Assembly (NCBI GenBank): GCA_003999685.1
Contig: CP021228.1
Location: forward strand, 1,612,001 to 1,676,000
Length of the DNA stretch: 64,000 nt
Direction of reading: 5' to 3'
Origin: Taiwanofungus camphoratus
Lineage: Eukaryota; Basidiomycota; Agaricomycetes; Polyporales; Taiwanofungaceae
Part shown: positions 47,001 through 59,437 of the stretch, in pieces
Layout of the letters: each line of letters begins with the position of its first letter
How positions within the stretch are numbered: the stretch's first letter is position 1
Translations under genes and position numbers: made by a program
Notes under the pieces: model-generated
Seen by the model: the letters and a program-made list of their open reading frames with translations, nothing else
Database searches by the model: none
What the model was told of the DNA's origin: nothing

Positions 47001-49982
47001 CTCTCAGCAGACCCTCTGCCCTTCGAACCTACTGGCTGTTATATGCATGAACACTTCGAAATTATGGAGAAGCTTCATGACGGCACCTTCCTGCTCCCCG
47101 ACAAGCATCGAGTCCTCCATCACTTCATGTGCTTGCACAATAAAGCCTTCGCATGGACCAACGAAGAAAGGGGATGCTTCAAACCAGAGTACTTCCCTCT
47201 CATAGATTTCCCCATCATACCACATACACCCTGGGTGCAGAAGAATATCTCAATTCCACCCAGGATCTACAATCAAGTCTGCGCAATAATCAAGTGAAAG
47301 ATCGATGCAGGTGTCTACAAGCCTTCAAACTCGTCGTACCAATCACGTTGGTTCTGTGTAGTAAAGAAGGACAGGAAATCTCTTCGACTCGTACACTCCC
47401 TCGAGCCCCTTAACGCAGTTACCATACAGCACTCCAGCGTACCACCAACGCCAGAATATCTCGCAGAACAGTTTGGAGGAAGACCGTACAGCGGCATGCT
47501 CGACCTCTACATAGGCTACGATGAACGACTCATCGTGGAGTCTTCAAGAGACCTTACAACGTTTCAAACTCCCTACAGCGCCATGCGACTCATCACCCTT
47601 CTGATAGGTTGAACGAACTCAGTCCCTATATTCCACGATGACGTCATGTACATTCTACAACCCAAAATCCCGCACTCTACAGTCCCCTACATCGATGACG
47701 TTCCAGTCAAAGGCCCCACATCTGACTACAACGATGAGCGGCTACCTTTGAACTCTGGAATTCGAAGATTCGTGTGGGAACACTTCAAAAACTTGAATCA
47801 AATCGTTACTCAAATGCGCTACACAGGAGGAACCTTCTCCGGCGTAAAGAGCGTTCTAATCTCGTGCAAAATCATGGTCATAGGACACCGGTGTACTCCT
47901 GAAGGACGATTGCCTGACGACTCTCGAGTCTCAGCAATACGCAACTGGGGCCCCTGCACTACGCTCTCTGATGTTCGAGTGTTCCTAGGAACCATCAGAG
48001 TTGTTCGAATCTTCATACGCAACTTCGCCCATCATGCCGATGTTCTCGTACACCTTATAAGGAAGGACGTAGAGTTCGAATTCGGTCCTGAGCAAATCGT
48101 AGCACAAGAAGACCTCAAGGACACTCTACTCTCCTTCCCCGCACTACGAGCTATCAACTACGATTCCCCGTCCCCCGTAATCCTTGCAGTCAACACTTCA
48201 TTCATTGCAGTTGGGTACCACCTTCGTCAGTGTGACGAAGCCAACACTCGAATCCACTACTACAACCACTTTGGCTCTATCACGCTGAACGATCACGAGC
48301 GAAGAATCTCTCAACCTAAACTCGAGATCTACGGTCTATTCCGCGCCCTTCAATCCCTTTGACTTTACCTTATCGGTGTTCAAAACCTCATCGTAGAAGT
48401 CGATGCTCGCTACATCAAAGGCATGCTCAAGAACCCAGATATCGCCCCCAGCACAAGTATCAACTGCTGGATAGTAGCCATCCTCACATTCCACTTCATG
48501 ATAGTATATGTTCCCGGTACAATGCATGGCCCCAATGGTCTCTCTCGATGTACACCACAGCCAGGTGATGCTGTCGTAGAAGAAATCAATGAAGACTTCG
48601 ACAACTGGATTGATCACATGCACTCCTTTGTACATCAGATACTACCTCCCCCTCATGCCCCTACGATGTCTGTTTTAACCAACGCAGAAGCCGAGGATGG
48701 CTTCAATTTCAAAAAGGAGGAGGATAGCTATAAAATCGTCCCACGTTCAGAGCAAGCGCAGCTCACAGATGCAAAACTTGACGAGGTCCTCGAGTTTCAT
48801 CGAATGCTTTCGAAGCCAGAAGGCATTTCGGACGGCGAATACGAAGGGTTTCTCAAGTACTGCATGCTGTTCTTTCTGGATAACGACACTCTATGGCAAA
48901 AAGACAACCATGGTGTGCACAAGTTGGTCGTCAAGTCTGGCGATCGACTTCAAATTTTTCGAGAATGTTATGACTGCATCGCTCATCGGGGCATCTACAC
49001 AACAAAAGTCTTCGTCAACGAATGATTTTGGTGGCCGTTCCACTATGCAGATATAGCATGGTTCGTTTGAACGTGCCATCTATGCCAGTCTCGTCAAGTT
49101 CAGCAAATCCTTATTCCCCCTACCATCACAATGCCTGCTCCTATCTTCGCAAAGATACATATTGATATGATGCATATGCCTGCATCAGGTGGATACAAGT
49201 ACCTCGTACAAGGAAGATGCTCTCTCACGACATACTCAGAGTTTTGAATGCTTCGAAAAGAAACAGCGTCAGCACTCACCGACTGGATCTTTAAAGACAT
49301 CCTCTGTCGGTGGGGCGCGCTCAGCGAGATCGTTACGGACAATGGAGCAGCGTTTATCAAAGCGGCAGACTATCTGTTGAAGAAATACCACATCAACCAC
49401 ATTCGCTACAACTCTAGAGCGAATGGACTCGTTGAATGACCACACTTCAGTACGAGACAAGCCTTGTTCAAAACCGCCGACGGAGACGAGAAGAAATGGT
49501 CTCGCACGACGTACTTCATATTCTGGTCCAAACATATTACAACTCGACGACGCATGGGGTGCTCACCATACTTCGCAGTCACAGGCACTCACCCCCTCAT
49601 TCCTCTTGACATCGTAGAAGCCATGTACCTTCAGCCCCCTTCCACTTCAATTCTTTCTATGACAGATCTCATCACACGCAGAGCAATCGCGCTCCAGAAG
49701 CGCGTAGAGCAAGTAGCTGAACTCAGCTCGAAGGTCTACGAAGCCCGTCGAACAGCAGCACTGCACTTCAAAAAGGAGCACGAGCACTCGATCAAGGACT
49801 TTAATTTCAAACATGGAGACTTAGTGCTTGTACAAAACACAAAGATCAAGAAGTCCCTGAATAGCAAGATGCGCCCCCACTACCTAGGCCCCCTCATCAT
49901 TGTCTTGTGCAACAAGGGTGGCACGTACATCGTCTGTGAACTGGACAGCACAGTCCTCGACAGGCCCATCGCAGCATTCTGA
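44061..49982 (+). other. R3 gag-pol region (fossil)
   Basis: Gag-like low-similarity region to about 44880. A retropepsin-like segment with IECIIDPGSQIV at about 46110-46140. Reverse transcriptase and RNase H remnants at about 46990-48360 (YIDDVPVKG, then a RNase H-like KLEIYGLFRALQ). Integrase remnants at about 48.4-50.0 kb (IVTDNGAAF; a GDLVLVQNTK tail). The YIDD box and integrase tail place it in Ty3/gypsy, in a lineage distinct from R1 and R2. No chromodomain was recognised. Confidence 0.75.
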
Positions 49983-50142
49983 GTCATTCCCTACTTCACT
50001 TGACAATCCATTCCCATCCCAGACAACCTAGAAGACGTCTCAACAGAGCGTCTTCGAGAACTTGAACAATCCAATTCACTCGGTGACGATGACAACAACA
50101 TCATCGAAGATGTCAAAGAAAGCGACCACTAGAAGCCCCCGT

Positions 50143-50696
50143 TGATACTAACTGGTATCAATGACCGGGATGCCTCGAACATGAGGACCTGACTACGAGA
50201 GATAGTAGCGAGGCTTTATGGACACTGCATATGTCCTCCTGGGCAAAGTCGATAGGATCGAGCGAGTACTCAGGTACGAAGCGAGAGGTCGCAAGATACG
50301 AGTATAAGATTGCTAGTGGTAGCTAGCTACTTGGTAACCAGATCGAACTTAAGGTCCGACCTACAAAGTACAGGGCCTTATATACGTATTCTACTCTGCG
50401 CACGGACCATGGCACGTGGTCTAAGAATCAGCATGAGTAAGCGTAAGTAAGGTGGTATGAGTCATCGGGCCGTATTAGCAATCAGTAAGCGTAAGACGGA
50501 ATGTGTAAGTGGGGCCCGATATGAGTCAGTGTCCATGAGTAACCGGGGCCTGTCTGGGGCCCGTACTGTAAGCAGCAATGAGTCAAGATGCTGCACGAAG
50601 AAGCTGGGCCTACCCGAGGCCCATCCTAGAAATGAAAGGTCACGGGACCGATCTGAGGTCCGACCGATAAGATACGAGAGAAAAGAAGTTGTATCA
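50143..50696 (-). repeat. solo LTR of the R1 family, inserted in R3
   Basis: 554 bp, reverse-complement orientation to the R1 LTRs; begins TGATACTAAC and ends TTGTATCA on the plus strand. Flanks CCCGT and CCCAT make a likely 5-bp duplication, and the matching place in the second R3 unit (about 54495-54510) is an empty site. Left by LTR-LTR recombination. Confidence 0.88.
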
Positions 50697-51086
50697 CCCA
50701 TTCCTCTACTGGTACTACTATGATGCATACTTTCTACTATCTCTTTCTTTTACCATATGCTTGATTTCATCTCTTTTTCTATTTAAGCTAGCGTCATTCT
50801 ACTTGTACCATACACAATTCAACTCGACTAAGTCACGATATCGCTTCGACATTCTACGAACGCTTCGATCCAAACATTACATGGAGGCTCACATTCTACG
50901 AGTCCTCCTAGGCAGTGATGACAAACTGAGCCTACAAACGCTACCATTTTTCTTACCAAGTCCTTTGATATGTTCTTCTTCTTTGAACGCTTCTATTTCC
51001 TTCTATCACACTTTTTCACATTGGGACGAAGAACTTTTTAATTTTCTACTAATACAAGAAAGCCACGACCCACCACAAGACAATGA

Positions 51087-52497
51087 CTACTCCTCGTTGC
51101 CTGACTCCAGCTCAACTATGAAGCTGCCACCCGCAATTGCCTCCTGTTCCATGCAAATCAGCTCCAGGTCGAGGTCGTGGAGCATGGCGCGGCAAAATGC
51201 TAGGTTCGCGCGCTCCGCCCAAATTATGCGAATGGCGGCGCGAGACTGCTCATCAAGGTTGAGCGAGTCCAGGTCATCTTGCTCGAGGCCCAGGTGACTA
51301 CTGCCATCCAGGGGGACCTTGACGGCGGGATGAGATGGCTGCATCATCTGACGACGCTTCGATCCACTGGCCTCCCTCGTCGAAGGTCCAGCAAAAGGGG
51401 TGAGCGCTGCAAAAAGAAGTGTTAGAAACACGACGTAAAAACTGAGAAGTACTTACCTTGCTTCTTTGCGCCGCTGCATGTCTTCTTCGTCTTCCCCAAG
51501 ACCGAGATGCCACCGAAGTAGCACCCCTGTGCTGCCTGTACACAGCGGTCGCATGCCGTAGTGCCCTCTGACCAGGTGCACTCGATGGTCTGGGTACGGG
51601 TGCGACATCGATTGCACTACGAAAGAAGCATTAGCCAAGTCGAAGACTTACAAACAAAAGCATACCTTCTCCCCCACCTGCTGCTTCCGTCATGCAACTT
51701 GTGCCCAGTCAATCTCGGGTGCCGTCGAGCCATCACGATTGCCCTTCAATGTCTTTTCACAAATCAGTAGAAGGATGAGGAGGACCAAGCCACTTACAGC
51801 CACATTGATCCCCTCATCCTCCCGAGCCCACTTCTTACCTTTCAAAGGAGCGGCGGCTCCTTCAAAGAGCTCCTCGACATCTTTGGCCGGCTGCAAAGCG
51901 TTGGCAGCTTCCAAGCGTGCCACCTCCTCGGCCTCCTGCGCAAGATGAACGGCCGCTTCCTCCTCTCTAGCCAATCGCTCGGCCTCCTCCTGTTGGCAAC
52001 ACTCCTTCTCCAAGCGACGGACTTCAGTGGCGGCAGCGTGCACCTCTTCTTCCAAATGCCGCTCCTCCTCCACACAGCGCACAATGGCGATGTTGATGGC
52101 CACGGAAAGCGCGGGCCACTCGTCACAGGCCCAGTGGACCCACGACTCAGCTGCACGCTCAGCAAGGTCCTCAACAAGCACAGCAATGCATCCCTCGACC
52201 TCAGGATCTTCGATGGCACCTCGGGCCTTACGATACGTACTCTACAATAAGATCAGCAGTGGTATAACAAGGAAGGACTAAGTCACTTACCAGGAGGCCC
52301 ACAACCTCCTGAGCCCACTTCTCCACCTCTCTGACAGAGGCAGACACATCACAAGGTGCGTCAAGCGTGGCAATGAGGCAGCCATGAGCACGTTGTGCGT
52401 GCGATGAGGCAAGAACGGGTGTCGCAGAGTGGGCTGACATTGCAAAGCAGGAAGAAAATATAAAGCAGTTTAGAACGAAGAAGGGGGAGCGTGTCAA
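51087..52497 (-). other. R3 antisense gene block, copy 1
   Basis: Minus-strand coding blocks between integrase and 3' LTR. They encode an N-terminal part with repeated Ala/His and Val-rich segments, a Glu/Arg/Ala-rich coiled coil (EEVHAAATEVRRLEKECCQQ), a cysteine cluster (CNRCR...ECTWS...CDRC...GC) and a C-terminal acidic part (LEQDDLDSLNLDEQ). Introns with canonical donors and pyrimidine-rich acceptors are visible between blocks. It is repeated in the second R3 unit. Function unknown. Confidence 0.65.
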
Positions 52498-52680
52498 ATG
52501 TGGAACGATGAGTGAAGAAAAACAGCTAAGTCACACTGGCTTAAATCCTCTTTGACGGCACGAGTCACGAGAAGGTCAGAACCGCACAGGTCCCCATAAA
52601 GCTTCGATCCAGTCACATCCATCAAGCTTCTAGGCATCACATGTGGACCAAGGACGGTCCAAATTCCAAAAAGGAGGAGA

Positions 52681-53715
52681 TGATAGGCACCAGGCCCTTC
52701 TAGGCCCCACGAAGCACCCTCACTCGACCCTAGGACCTTAGTCATGGCTTCAACACCACTCAACGCGTCCAATACAGCCCGAAAAGCCATCGCGGGACTC
52801 TTCGATAGCCTCAAATCACGCCACCGCCACTCCGCCAGTTTTGGTCCAATGTTTTGATGTACCGTTCCCTTTACGTGCAATATGCCACATGCAGTTGCCA
52901 CTCAATGTCCTCACACATGACCGGTCTCGCCACTCTGATATCGCTCAATCTGCTACGATGCACCACTCAATGTACTTGATAACGCTACAGCCCCAGGTCT
53001 TGTCTTAGTATATTTCATGTATGTTCCTTTGTTTCAGCCTTTCTAGTGACAACAAGTAGCCACTCCCTCTACAGGCCACTCCGTAGTTCATAGTATGCAA
53101 GTAGTTAGGATGCCACTCATACTATGCCACTCCCAATGCACCTTACATTATAGTACAGTAGTATAAACGCGATGTATAGTGTCTGAGAACAACAGAGAAG
53201 TTTTCTCCCATCCTGCAGAGCTCAAGAAGAGCACCTTCGATTCAGTCTCCTACTGTGTTCTACTGCGTCCTTCCATCTTCGATTACGTTTGAAGAGTTGT
53301 GTCTACTATCTGCCTTCTACAGTATCTTGAAGGGTTGCATCTTGTCTGTCTTCGACATCCGTCGAAGAGTTGCATTCAGTCTTACGTCCGCCTTCGAGTC
53401 ACATCGAAGGGTTGCACTAGCATCTCTCTCTAACCCAAGTCCACCTTCTACAGTAATTTAAAGGGCTGTGTATCAGCTAAGTTCTCACGTTTAAGCCTCT
53501 CTTTAGTATAGTACAGCATAGTAGCGCATCGAAGCTACGTCGAGCAGTCACAACACACATCGAAGGTCATCGAAGACCTTCGTAGGCGTCTCTCGACCCA
53601 TTTGAGATTGGGAACCCTTTGCTGCTGACTCTCCCCTTCACACTAACTAGTTCTATAGCCTCCCAGCTTCTCTAGGTCGTACCCAGTAGGGGTTGGAGTG
53701 TTATAGTGCGCATCA
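52681..53715 (+). repeat. R3 LTR, shared by the two R3 units
   Basis: 1035 bp, TGATAGGCACCAGG ... GTGCGCATCA. It ends the long R3 unit and at the same time starts the short second unit. Confidence 0.85.
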
Positions 53716-56407
53716 GCGGCAGACTATCTTGCAAAGAAATACCACATCAACCACATTCGAATCAGCAGCTACAACTCCAGAGTGAATGGACTCATTAATG
53801 ACCACACTTCAGCACAAGACAAGCTTTGTTCAAAACCGCCAACGGAGACGAGAAGAAATGGTCTCACGTGATGTACTTCGTATTCTGGTCCGAACGCATT
53901 ACAACTCAACAACACATGGGTTGCTCACCGTACTTTGTGGTCATGGGCACTCACCCTCTCATTCCTCTCGACATTGTAGAAGCTACTTATCTTCAGCCCC
54001 CTCTGACTTCAATTCTTTCTATGACCGACCTCATCGCACAAAAAGCAATGGCACTCCAGAAGTGCGCAAAACAAGTGGTCAAACTGAAATCAAAGATCTA
54101 CAAAGCACGTCGAATGGCAGCTTTTCACTTCGAAAGGGAACACGAGCACTCAATCAAGGACTTTAATTTCAAATGTGGAGACTTAGTGCTCGTATGAAAT
54201 ATGAAGATCAAGAAACCCCTGAATAGCAAGGTGTGCCCCCACTACCTAGACCCACTCATTGTTGTCTCATGCAACAAGGGCAGTGCATACATCATCTGCG
54301 AACTGGACAGCACAGTCCTCGACCGGCCCATTGCAGCATTCTGAGTCATTCCATACTTTGCTTGACAATCCATCCCCATCCCAGACAACCTAGAAGATGT
54401 CTCAATGGAGCATCTTCGAAAACTTGAACGATCCAATTTGCTCAGCGATGATGACAATGACATCATCGAAGACGTCAAAGAAAGCGATCACTAGAAGCCC
54501 CTGTCCCTCTACTTGTACTACTACGATGCATACTTTCTACAGTCTCCACTCTCTTATGATATGTTTGATTCAAATTTAATTTTTCTATTTTGAGCTAGCA
54601 TCATTTTACTTGTACCATACACAATTCAACTCGACTAAGTCACGATATCGCTTTGATGTTCTACGAACGCTTTGATTTGAACGTTGCGCAGAGGCTCACA
54701 TTCTACAAGTCCTCCTAGGCAGTGATGACAAACTGAGCCTACCAACACTACCATCTTTCTTACCAAGTCCTTCGATATGTTCTTCTTCTTCAAACGCTTC
54801 TATTTCCTTCTATCACACTTTTTCACATCGGAATGAACAATTTTTTAATTTTCTACTGTACAGAAAGCCACAATCCATCACAAGACAACGACTACTCCTC
54901 GTTGCCTGACTCCAGCCCAATGACAAAACCACCATCCACAATCGCCTCCTGTTTCATGCACATTCGCTCTATATCGAGGTCGTGGAGTATGGCACAGCAA
55001 AACACAATGTTTGCACGCTCTGCCCGAATCATGCAGATGGCAGAGCGGAACTGCTCATTGAGGTCGAGCAAATCTAAGTCATCCTGCTCAAGGCCCAAGC
55101 GACTACCGCCATCCAAAGGAACCTTGACTGTGGAATGAGGAGGTTGCGTGACCTGGTGACACTTCGATCCACTGGCCTCCCCCGTCGAAGGTCCAGTGGA
55201 AGGGGCGAGCACTGCAAAAAGAAGTGTTAGAAGCACAGTGTACCAACCGAAAAGTACTTACCTTGCTTCTTTGCACCACCGCGCATCTTCTTTGTCTTGT
55301 CTAAAACTGACACACCACCAAAATAACACCCTTGCACTGCCTGTATGCAATGGTCACATGCAGTGGCACCCTTTGACCAGGTGCACTCGACGGTCTGGGT
55401 ACAGGTGCGACATCGATCACACTACGACAGAGGCGTTAGTCAAGAACGAAGACATACCGTATATCGAAGACGTACCTTCTCCCTCACCTGCTGCTTCTGC
55501 CGTGCAACTTGCACCCTGTCAGTCTTGGGTGCCACTGAGCCATCACGATCGCCCTTTGACGCCTTTTAGCAACTCAGTCAGTAAAAAGATAGGAGGACCA
55601 CTTACAGCCATACTCACCCCCTCCTCCTCCCGAGCCCGCTTCTTACCCTTCGAAGAAGTGGCGGCCTCTTCGAGCAGCTCCTTGGCCTCCTGTGCAAGAT
55701 GGGCAGCCGCTTCCTCTTCTCTGGCCAAATGTTCAGCCTCCTCCTGCTGACAACGCTCCTCCTCCAAGCGATGAACTTCAGCGGCAGCCGCACGCACCTC
55801 TTCTTCCAGGTGCCGCTCTTCCTCTATGCGGCACACAATAGCAATGTTGATAGCTACCGAAAGAGCAGGCCACTCATTGCAGACCCAGTGGACCCATAAC
55901 TCAGTGGCACGCTCAGCAAGGTCCTCGATGAGCATGGTGATGTGCCCTTGACCTCGGGGTCCGCAACAGCACCTCGGGCCTTACGATACGTACTCTACAA
56001 AGAGATCAGCCATGGTATAACAAGGAAGGACTAAGTAACTTACCAGGAGGTCTGCAACCTCCTGCACCCACTCCTCCACCTCTTTGACAGGAGCAGCCGC
56101 ACCACAGGGCGCGTTCAACATGGCAATGAGGTGGCCGTGAGCATGTTGTGCGTGTGATGAGGAAAGAGCAGGAGTTGTCGTATGAGAAGACATGGCATGG
56201 AAGGAGAGACGCATTGAGTAAAGACGAGAACACGAAGAGAAAACAGCTAAGTCGCTCCAGCTTAAATCCTCTTCGACAGCACATGATCAATGTGAGTCAT
56301 GAGAAGGTCAGAACCACGCAGGTCCATATAGCGCTTCAATCCAGTCATGCCCATCGAGCTTCTAGACGTCACATATGAGGACGGTCCAAATTCCAAAAAG
56401 GAGGAGA
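53716..56407 (+). mobile_element. R3 second, short unit (integrase end plus antisense block)
   Basis: Lies between the LTRs at 52681-53715 and 56408-57656 and shares the first with the long unit. It keeps only the C-terminal end of integrase (about 53.7-54.2 kb) and the antisense block (54892-56214, minus). The two units make an LTR-body-LTR-body-LTR array, usually the product of unequal recombination between LTRs. Decayed. Confidence 0.75.
54892..56214 (-). other. R3 antisense gene block, copy 2
   Basis: Same parts in the same order as copy 1. The cysteine cluster reads CDRCRTCTQTVECTWS...CDHCIQ...GC, the coiled coil EEEVRAAAAEVHRLEEERCQ. The first segment opens MSSHTTTPALSSSHAQ. Coding spacing is kept between the copies although the bases differ. 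Confidence 0.65.
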
Positions 56408-56652
56408 TGATAGGCACCAGGCCCTTTTAGGCCCCACGGAGTGCTCTCACTCGACCCTAGGACCTTAGTCATGGCTTCGACGCCACTCGATGTGTCCGAT
56501 ACTGCCCAAAGAGCCACTGTGGGACTCTCCGATAAGCTTCAAATCATGCCACAGCCACTCCACCAATTCTGGTCCGACGTTCCAACGCACAGTTCTCTCT
56601 ATGCACAAAGCGCCACATGCAGTTGCCACTCAAAGCCCTCGCACGTGACCGG

Positions 56653-56868
56653 TGATAAGACTGGGGAGTTTGAAGCCTTAAGTGGTTTGTACCTAGGGGA
56701 AGTTTGAAGCCTTCAGTGGTTTGTACCCACATCCACCTAACAAGTGTTAGGTTTGACTGGCACTATAGCTTAATGGTCTAAAGCATTGGAAGGCCAGTTG
56801 AGAGGATGCAGGTTCGAATTCTGCTAGTGTCACCCTTTTCTTGATTTGGCCATTGTCTGTGCTCATCA
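56653..56868 (+). mobile_element. 216-bp tRNA-bearing mobile unit, copy 2
   Basis: Same 216-bp length as the other copies. It lies inside an LTR of the R3 family. The sister LTRs at 43258 and 52681 lack it, so the empty site is visible. Flanks are CCGG on the left and CTGG on the right, a 4-bp duplication with one change. This shows the unit moves as a discrete piece. Confidence 0.8.
56759..56832 (+). tRNA. tRNA-like sequence in 216-bp unit, copy 2
   Basis: Same fold as the other copies with a slightly changed acceptor stem (GGCACTA against TAGTGTC, one G-U pair). TTTT follows within a few bases. Anticodon arm is degenerate. Confidence 0.45.
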
Positions 56869-57660
56869 CTGGTCACACCACCCCGATATTGCTCAATCAG
56901 CTTCGACGTGCCACTCAATGCACTCAATAACGCTACGGCCACAGGTTTTGTCTTAGTCTATGTATGTTTCTTTGTCTCAGCCTTACTAGTGATGTCAGTA
57001 TAGTAGCCACTCCCTCTATGAGCTATTCCGTAGTACGCAAGTAGTTAGGATGCCACTTGTACTATGCCACTCCTGATGTGCCTTACATTACAGTAAAGTA
57101 GTATAAACGTGATGTACAAGGTCTCAGACCAACAGAGAAGATTTCCTCCATTCTGCAGAGCTCAAGAAGAGCACCTTCAATACAGTCATCTATTGCGTTC
57201 TACAGCGTCTTTCTGTTTTCGATTATGTTCGAAGAGTTGCGTCTACAATCCACCTTCTACAGTATCTTGAAGGGTTGTATCTTGTCCATCTTCGACACCT
57301 GTCGAAGGGTTGTGTTCAGTCTTACGTCCATCTCCAAGTCACATCGAAGGACTGCATTAAATGTCTCATCTCTAACCCAAGTCCGTCCTCTACAGTAACT
57401 GAAGGGCTGCGTATCAGCTAAGTCCTCCCATTTAAGCTTCCCCTTAGTACAAGTACAACGTAGTAGCACATCGAAGCTACGTCAAGCAGCGCAACACACG
57501 TCATAGGTCATTGAAGACCTTTGTAGATGTCTCTCGACCTATTTGAGATCGAGAACCCTTTGCTGCTGACTCTCCCCTGCACACTAACAGTACTATTGCT
57601 TTTCAGCTTCTCTAGGTCGTACCCAGTTAGGGGTTGGAGTGTTATAGTGTGTATCACCGT

Positions 57661-59424
57661 TGATGAGTCCTGTGGCCTCCTGGGCCCCAAATCACAATTT
57701 TAGGAGCTCTCCTATCCCCTAACAGACCATTCTATGACTCTTCTACAGCCTATGACAGGTGGGATAGGTTCCTATAATGTTCCTAACACCTCCTTTCCTT
57801 TCTAAACCCTTCTAACACCCTACGAAGTCCTGCGAAGTCACAAGAGGTGCTATGAGGTTTTGAACGCTAGCCCCGAAGTCCCTAACTCCTGCTAAGTCCA
57901 CTATCAGACACTGCCAGCCCTCCCATATTGTTCTATTGGATCTAGGCCCCAGCTACTACATCACTCATCCCGGGTTTAGCTAAGAAGTCTTAGCTAAGTC
58001 TCTTCTAGCTTTTGTGATTGCAGTCACCTCCGATAGGCTCCGAAACAGTTTGAAGTTTCAAAGGCTGGACTTAGGAAGCCTTGTGCACTCCCTGGGTCTC
58101 AATTCTATGCCATAAGGCCCTCTTATGGCACAGCCATATGATCCTCTACCCATTTAGGACACCTTCTACCCTGATTAGGCCAAGTTCCGCTGCTAGAAAC
58201 TTTGTATGCTCTTAGCCCACTAAGACAGATGATCACAGCGCATGGCTGCTCTCGGATAGTCCTCTCACCCTCATGGATGGACTTGGTCACCTTTCTACTG
58301 TACATAGTTCCCCTGTTTCAGTTCCTATTTAGTTCCTATCCTCCTCATGTTCACTTTGGAGCCCATGCGCTGTAGTACACATTTTGAACTCGTAAGGATC
58401 ACTCTACACAAGAATAGTTCACCTCACGCTCCCCTATTTAGTCAGAGGTAGTTCACTATGTACCAGAGAGACCCCTTAGTGCACGCTTCTCCCTTTGGAA
58501 TACAAGTTCCCCTGTAGCTCTGATCTCAGAGAAGTGCCACGAGTACCACCTTAGGAATGGTCCTAAGCCCCTAAGTCTTCACCCTAGCTCCATTTCAGTA
58601 TCTTTGAACTACATCTACACTCATGATATATCTACGAACCACATCTACGCTTCCTGAACTACGCACTATGATCCACAAAGTCGCCGTGACTTTGCACTCT
58701 TCAGCACATCTTATAGCACCTATCCGGTGGGCCTTCACCTTGGTTATACCCTTAGGCTCACATTGCGTCATCCCTACGTCCTACGAATAGCCCTATGACT
58801 CTCTTATAGCCTTCATTTTAGGCCATAAGTACATCCCCCTACACCTTCGAACTCCTCAACCTACACCTCAAAGTCATTCGACACTTCAGAACTTCCAGCA
58901 ACCTCATTCCCCCATCCCTATTCCAAGTATTAGCTCTCCGAACCATCTGACCTCTTCTACAGGTCTCCTATGCTAGCCAAATCTCGCCCAACTTGCTCTA
59001 ACAAGCCTCAAAGCCTTATGTCCTTTAGCTAACTCTAGTTAAAGACTTCGCAGCAGTCTCGTACCATTTGCCAATTAATTGAAGCTATATTCCATTGGCT
59101 TATTGCTCCCTAACTCCATACAGCCTATGAAGTCAGCTTGTGCACTTTAGCTAAAAACTTCGAAGGACTTCGCAGAACTTCAAAGGACTTTGTGCACTTC
59201 GGAGAGCCTCACAAGGCCTTAGGGATCGTCTAGCACTTAGGAACAAGATCCTGTCATGCAGGACCCTTGGCCCCTTACTCCCTCACTTACAAAAACAAAA
59301 CATACAGGTTTCCCAGTATCATACAGGTTGTAGCTCCTCCTCTCACATCTCCACAGTTCACACACTATCTCCTAGCCATGTTGCGGAGCACTCTCTAGGT
59401 ACCAGGGTCCCCTAGGTTGTATCA
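57661..59424. mobile_element. 1.76-kb LTR-like element (TG...CA ends), probably a solo LTR
   Basis: Begins TGATGAGTCC and ends GGTTGTATCA, with CCGT before and CTGT after as a possible imperfect target duplication. It separates the outer R3 LTR from the restart of arm sequence at 59425. Rich in CT and short runs such as CCTACG and CTTCGAA; no coding capacity. No partner copy in this window, so the family is unknown. Confidence 0.5.
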
Positions 59425-59437
59425 CTGTTCATTGAAA

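Larger units (their letters stand above)
43258..53715 (+). mobile_element. R3: old Ty3/gypsy element with an antisense gene block
   Basis: Bounded by LTRs beginning TGATAG and ending ATCA. Order: LTR, gag-like region, retropepsin, reverse transcriptase and RNase H, integrase on the plus strand, then a block of minus-strand coding sequence, a purine tract (AAAAAGGAGGAGA) and the 3' LTR. The LTRs are only about 85-88 per cent alike and the 5' one is shorter. The coding part is heavily decayed (more than ten interruptions), so this is the oldest element here. A solo LTR of R1 type is inserted at its 3' side. It sits in the right arm of the inverted repeat and not at the mirrored place in the left arm. 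No matching target duplication was found at its outer ends. Confidence 0.85.
56408..57656 (+). repeat. R3 LTR, outer right, with the 216-bp unit inside
   Basis: 1249 bp including the 216-bp unit at 56653-56868; without it about 1030 bp, the same as the LTR at 52681. Preceded by the same purine tract. Confidence 0.85.
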
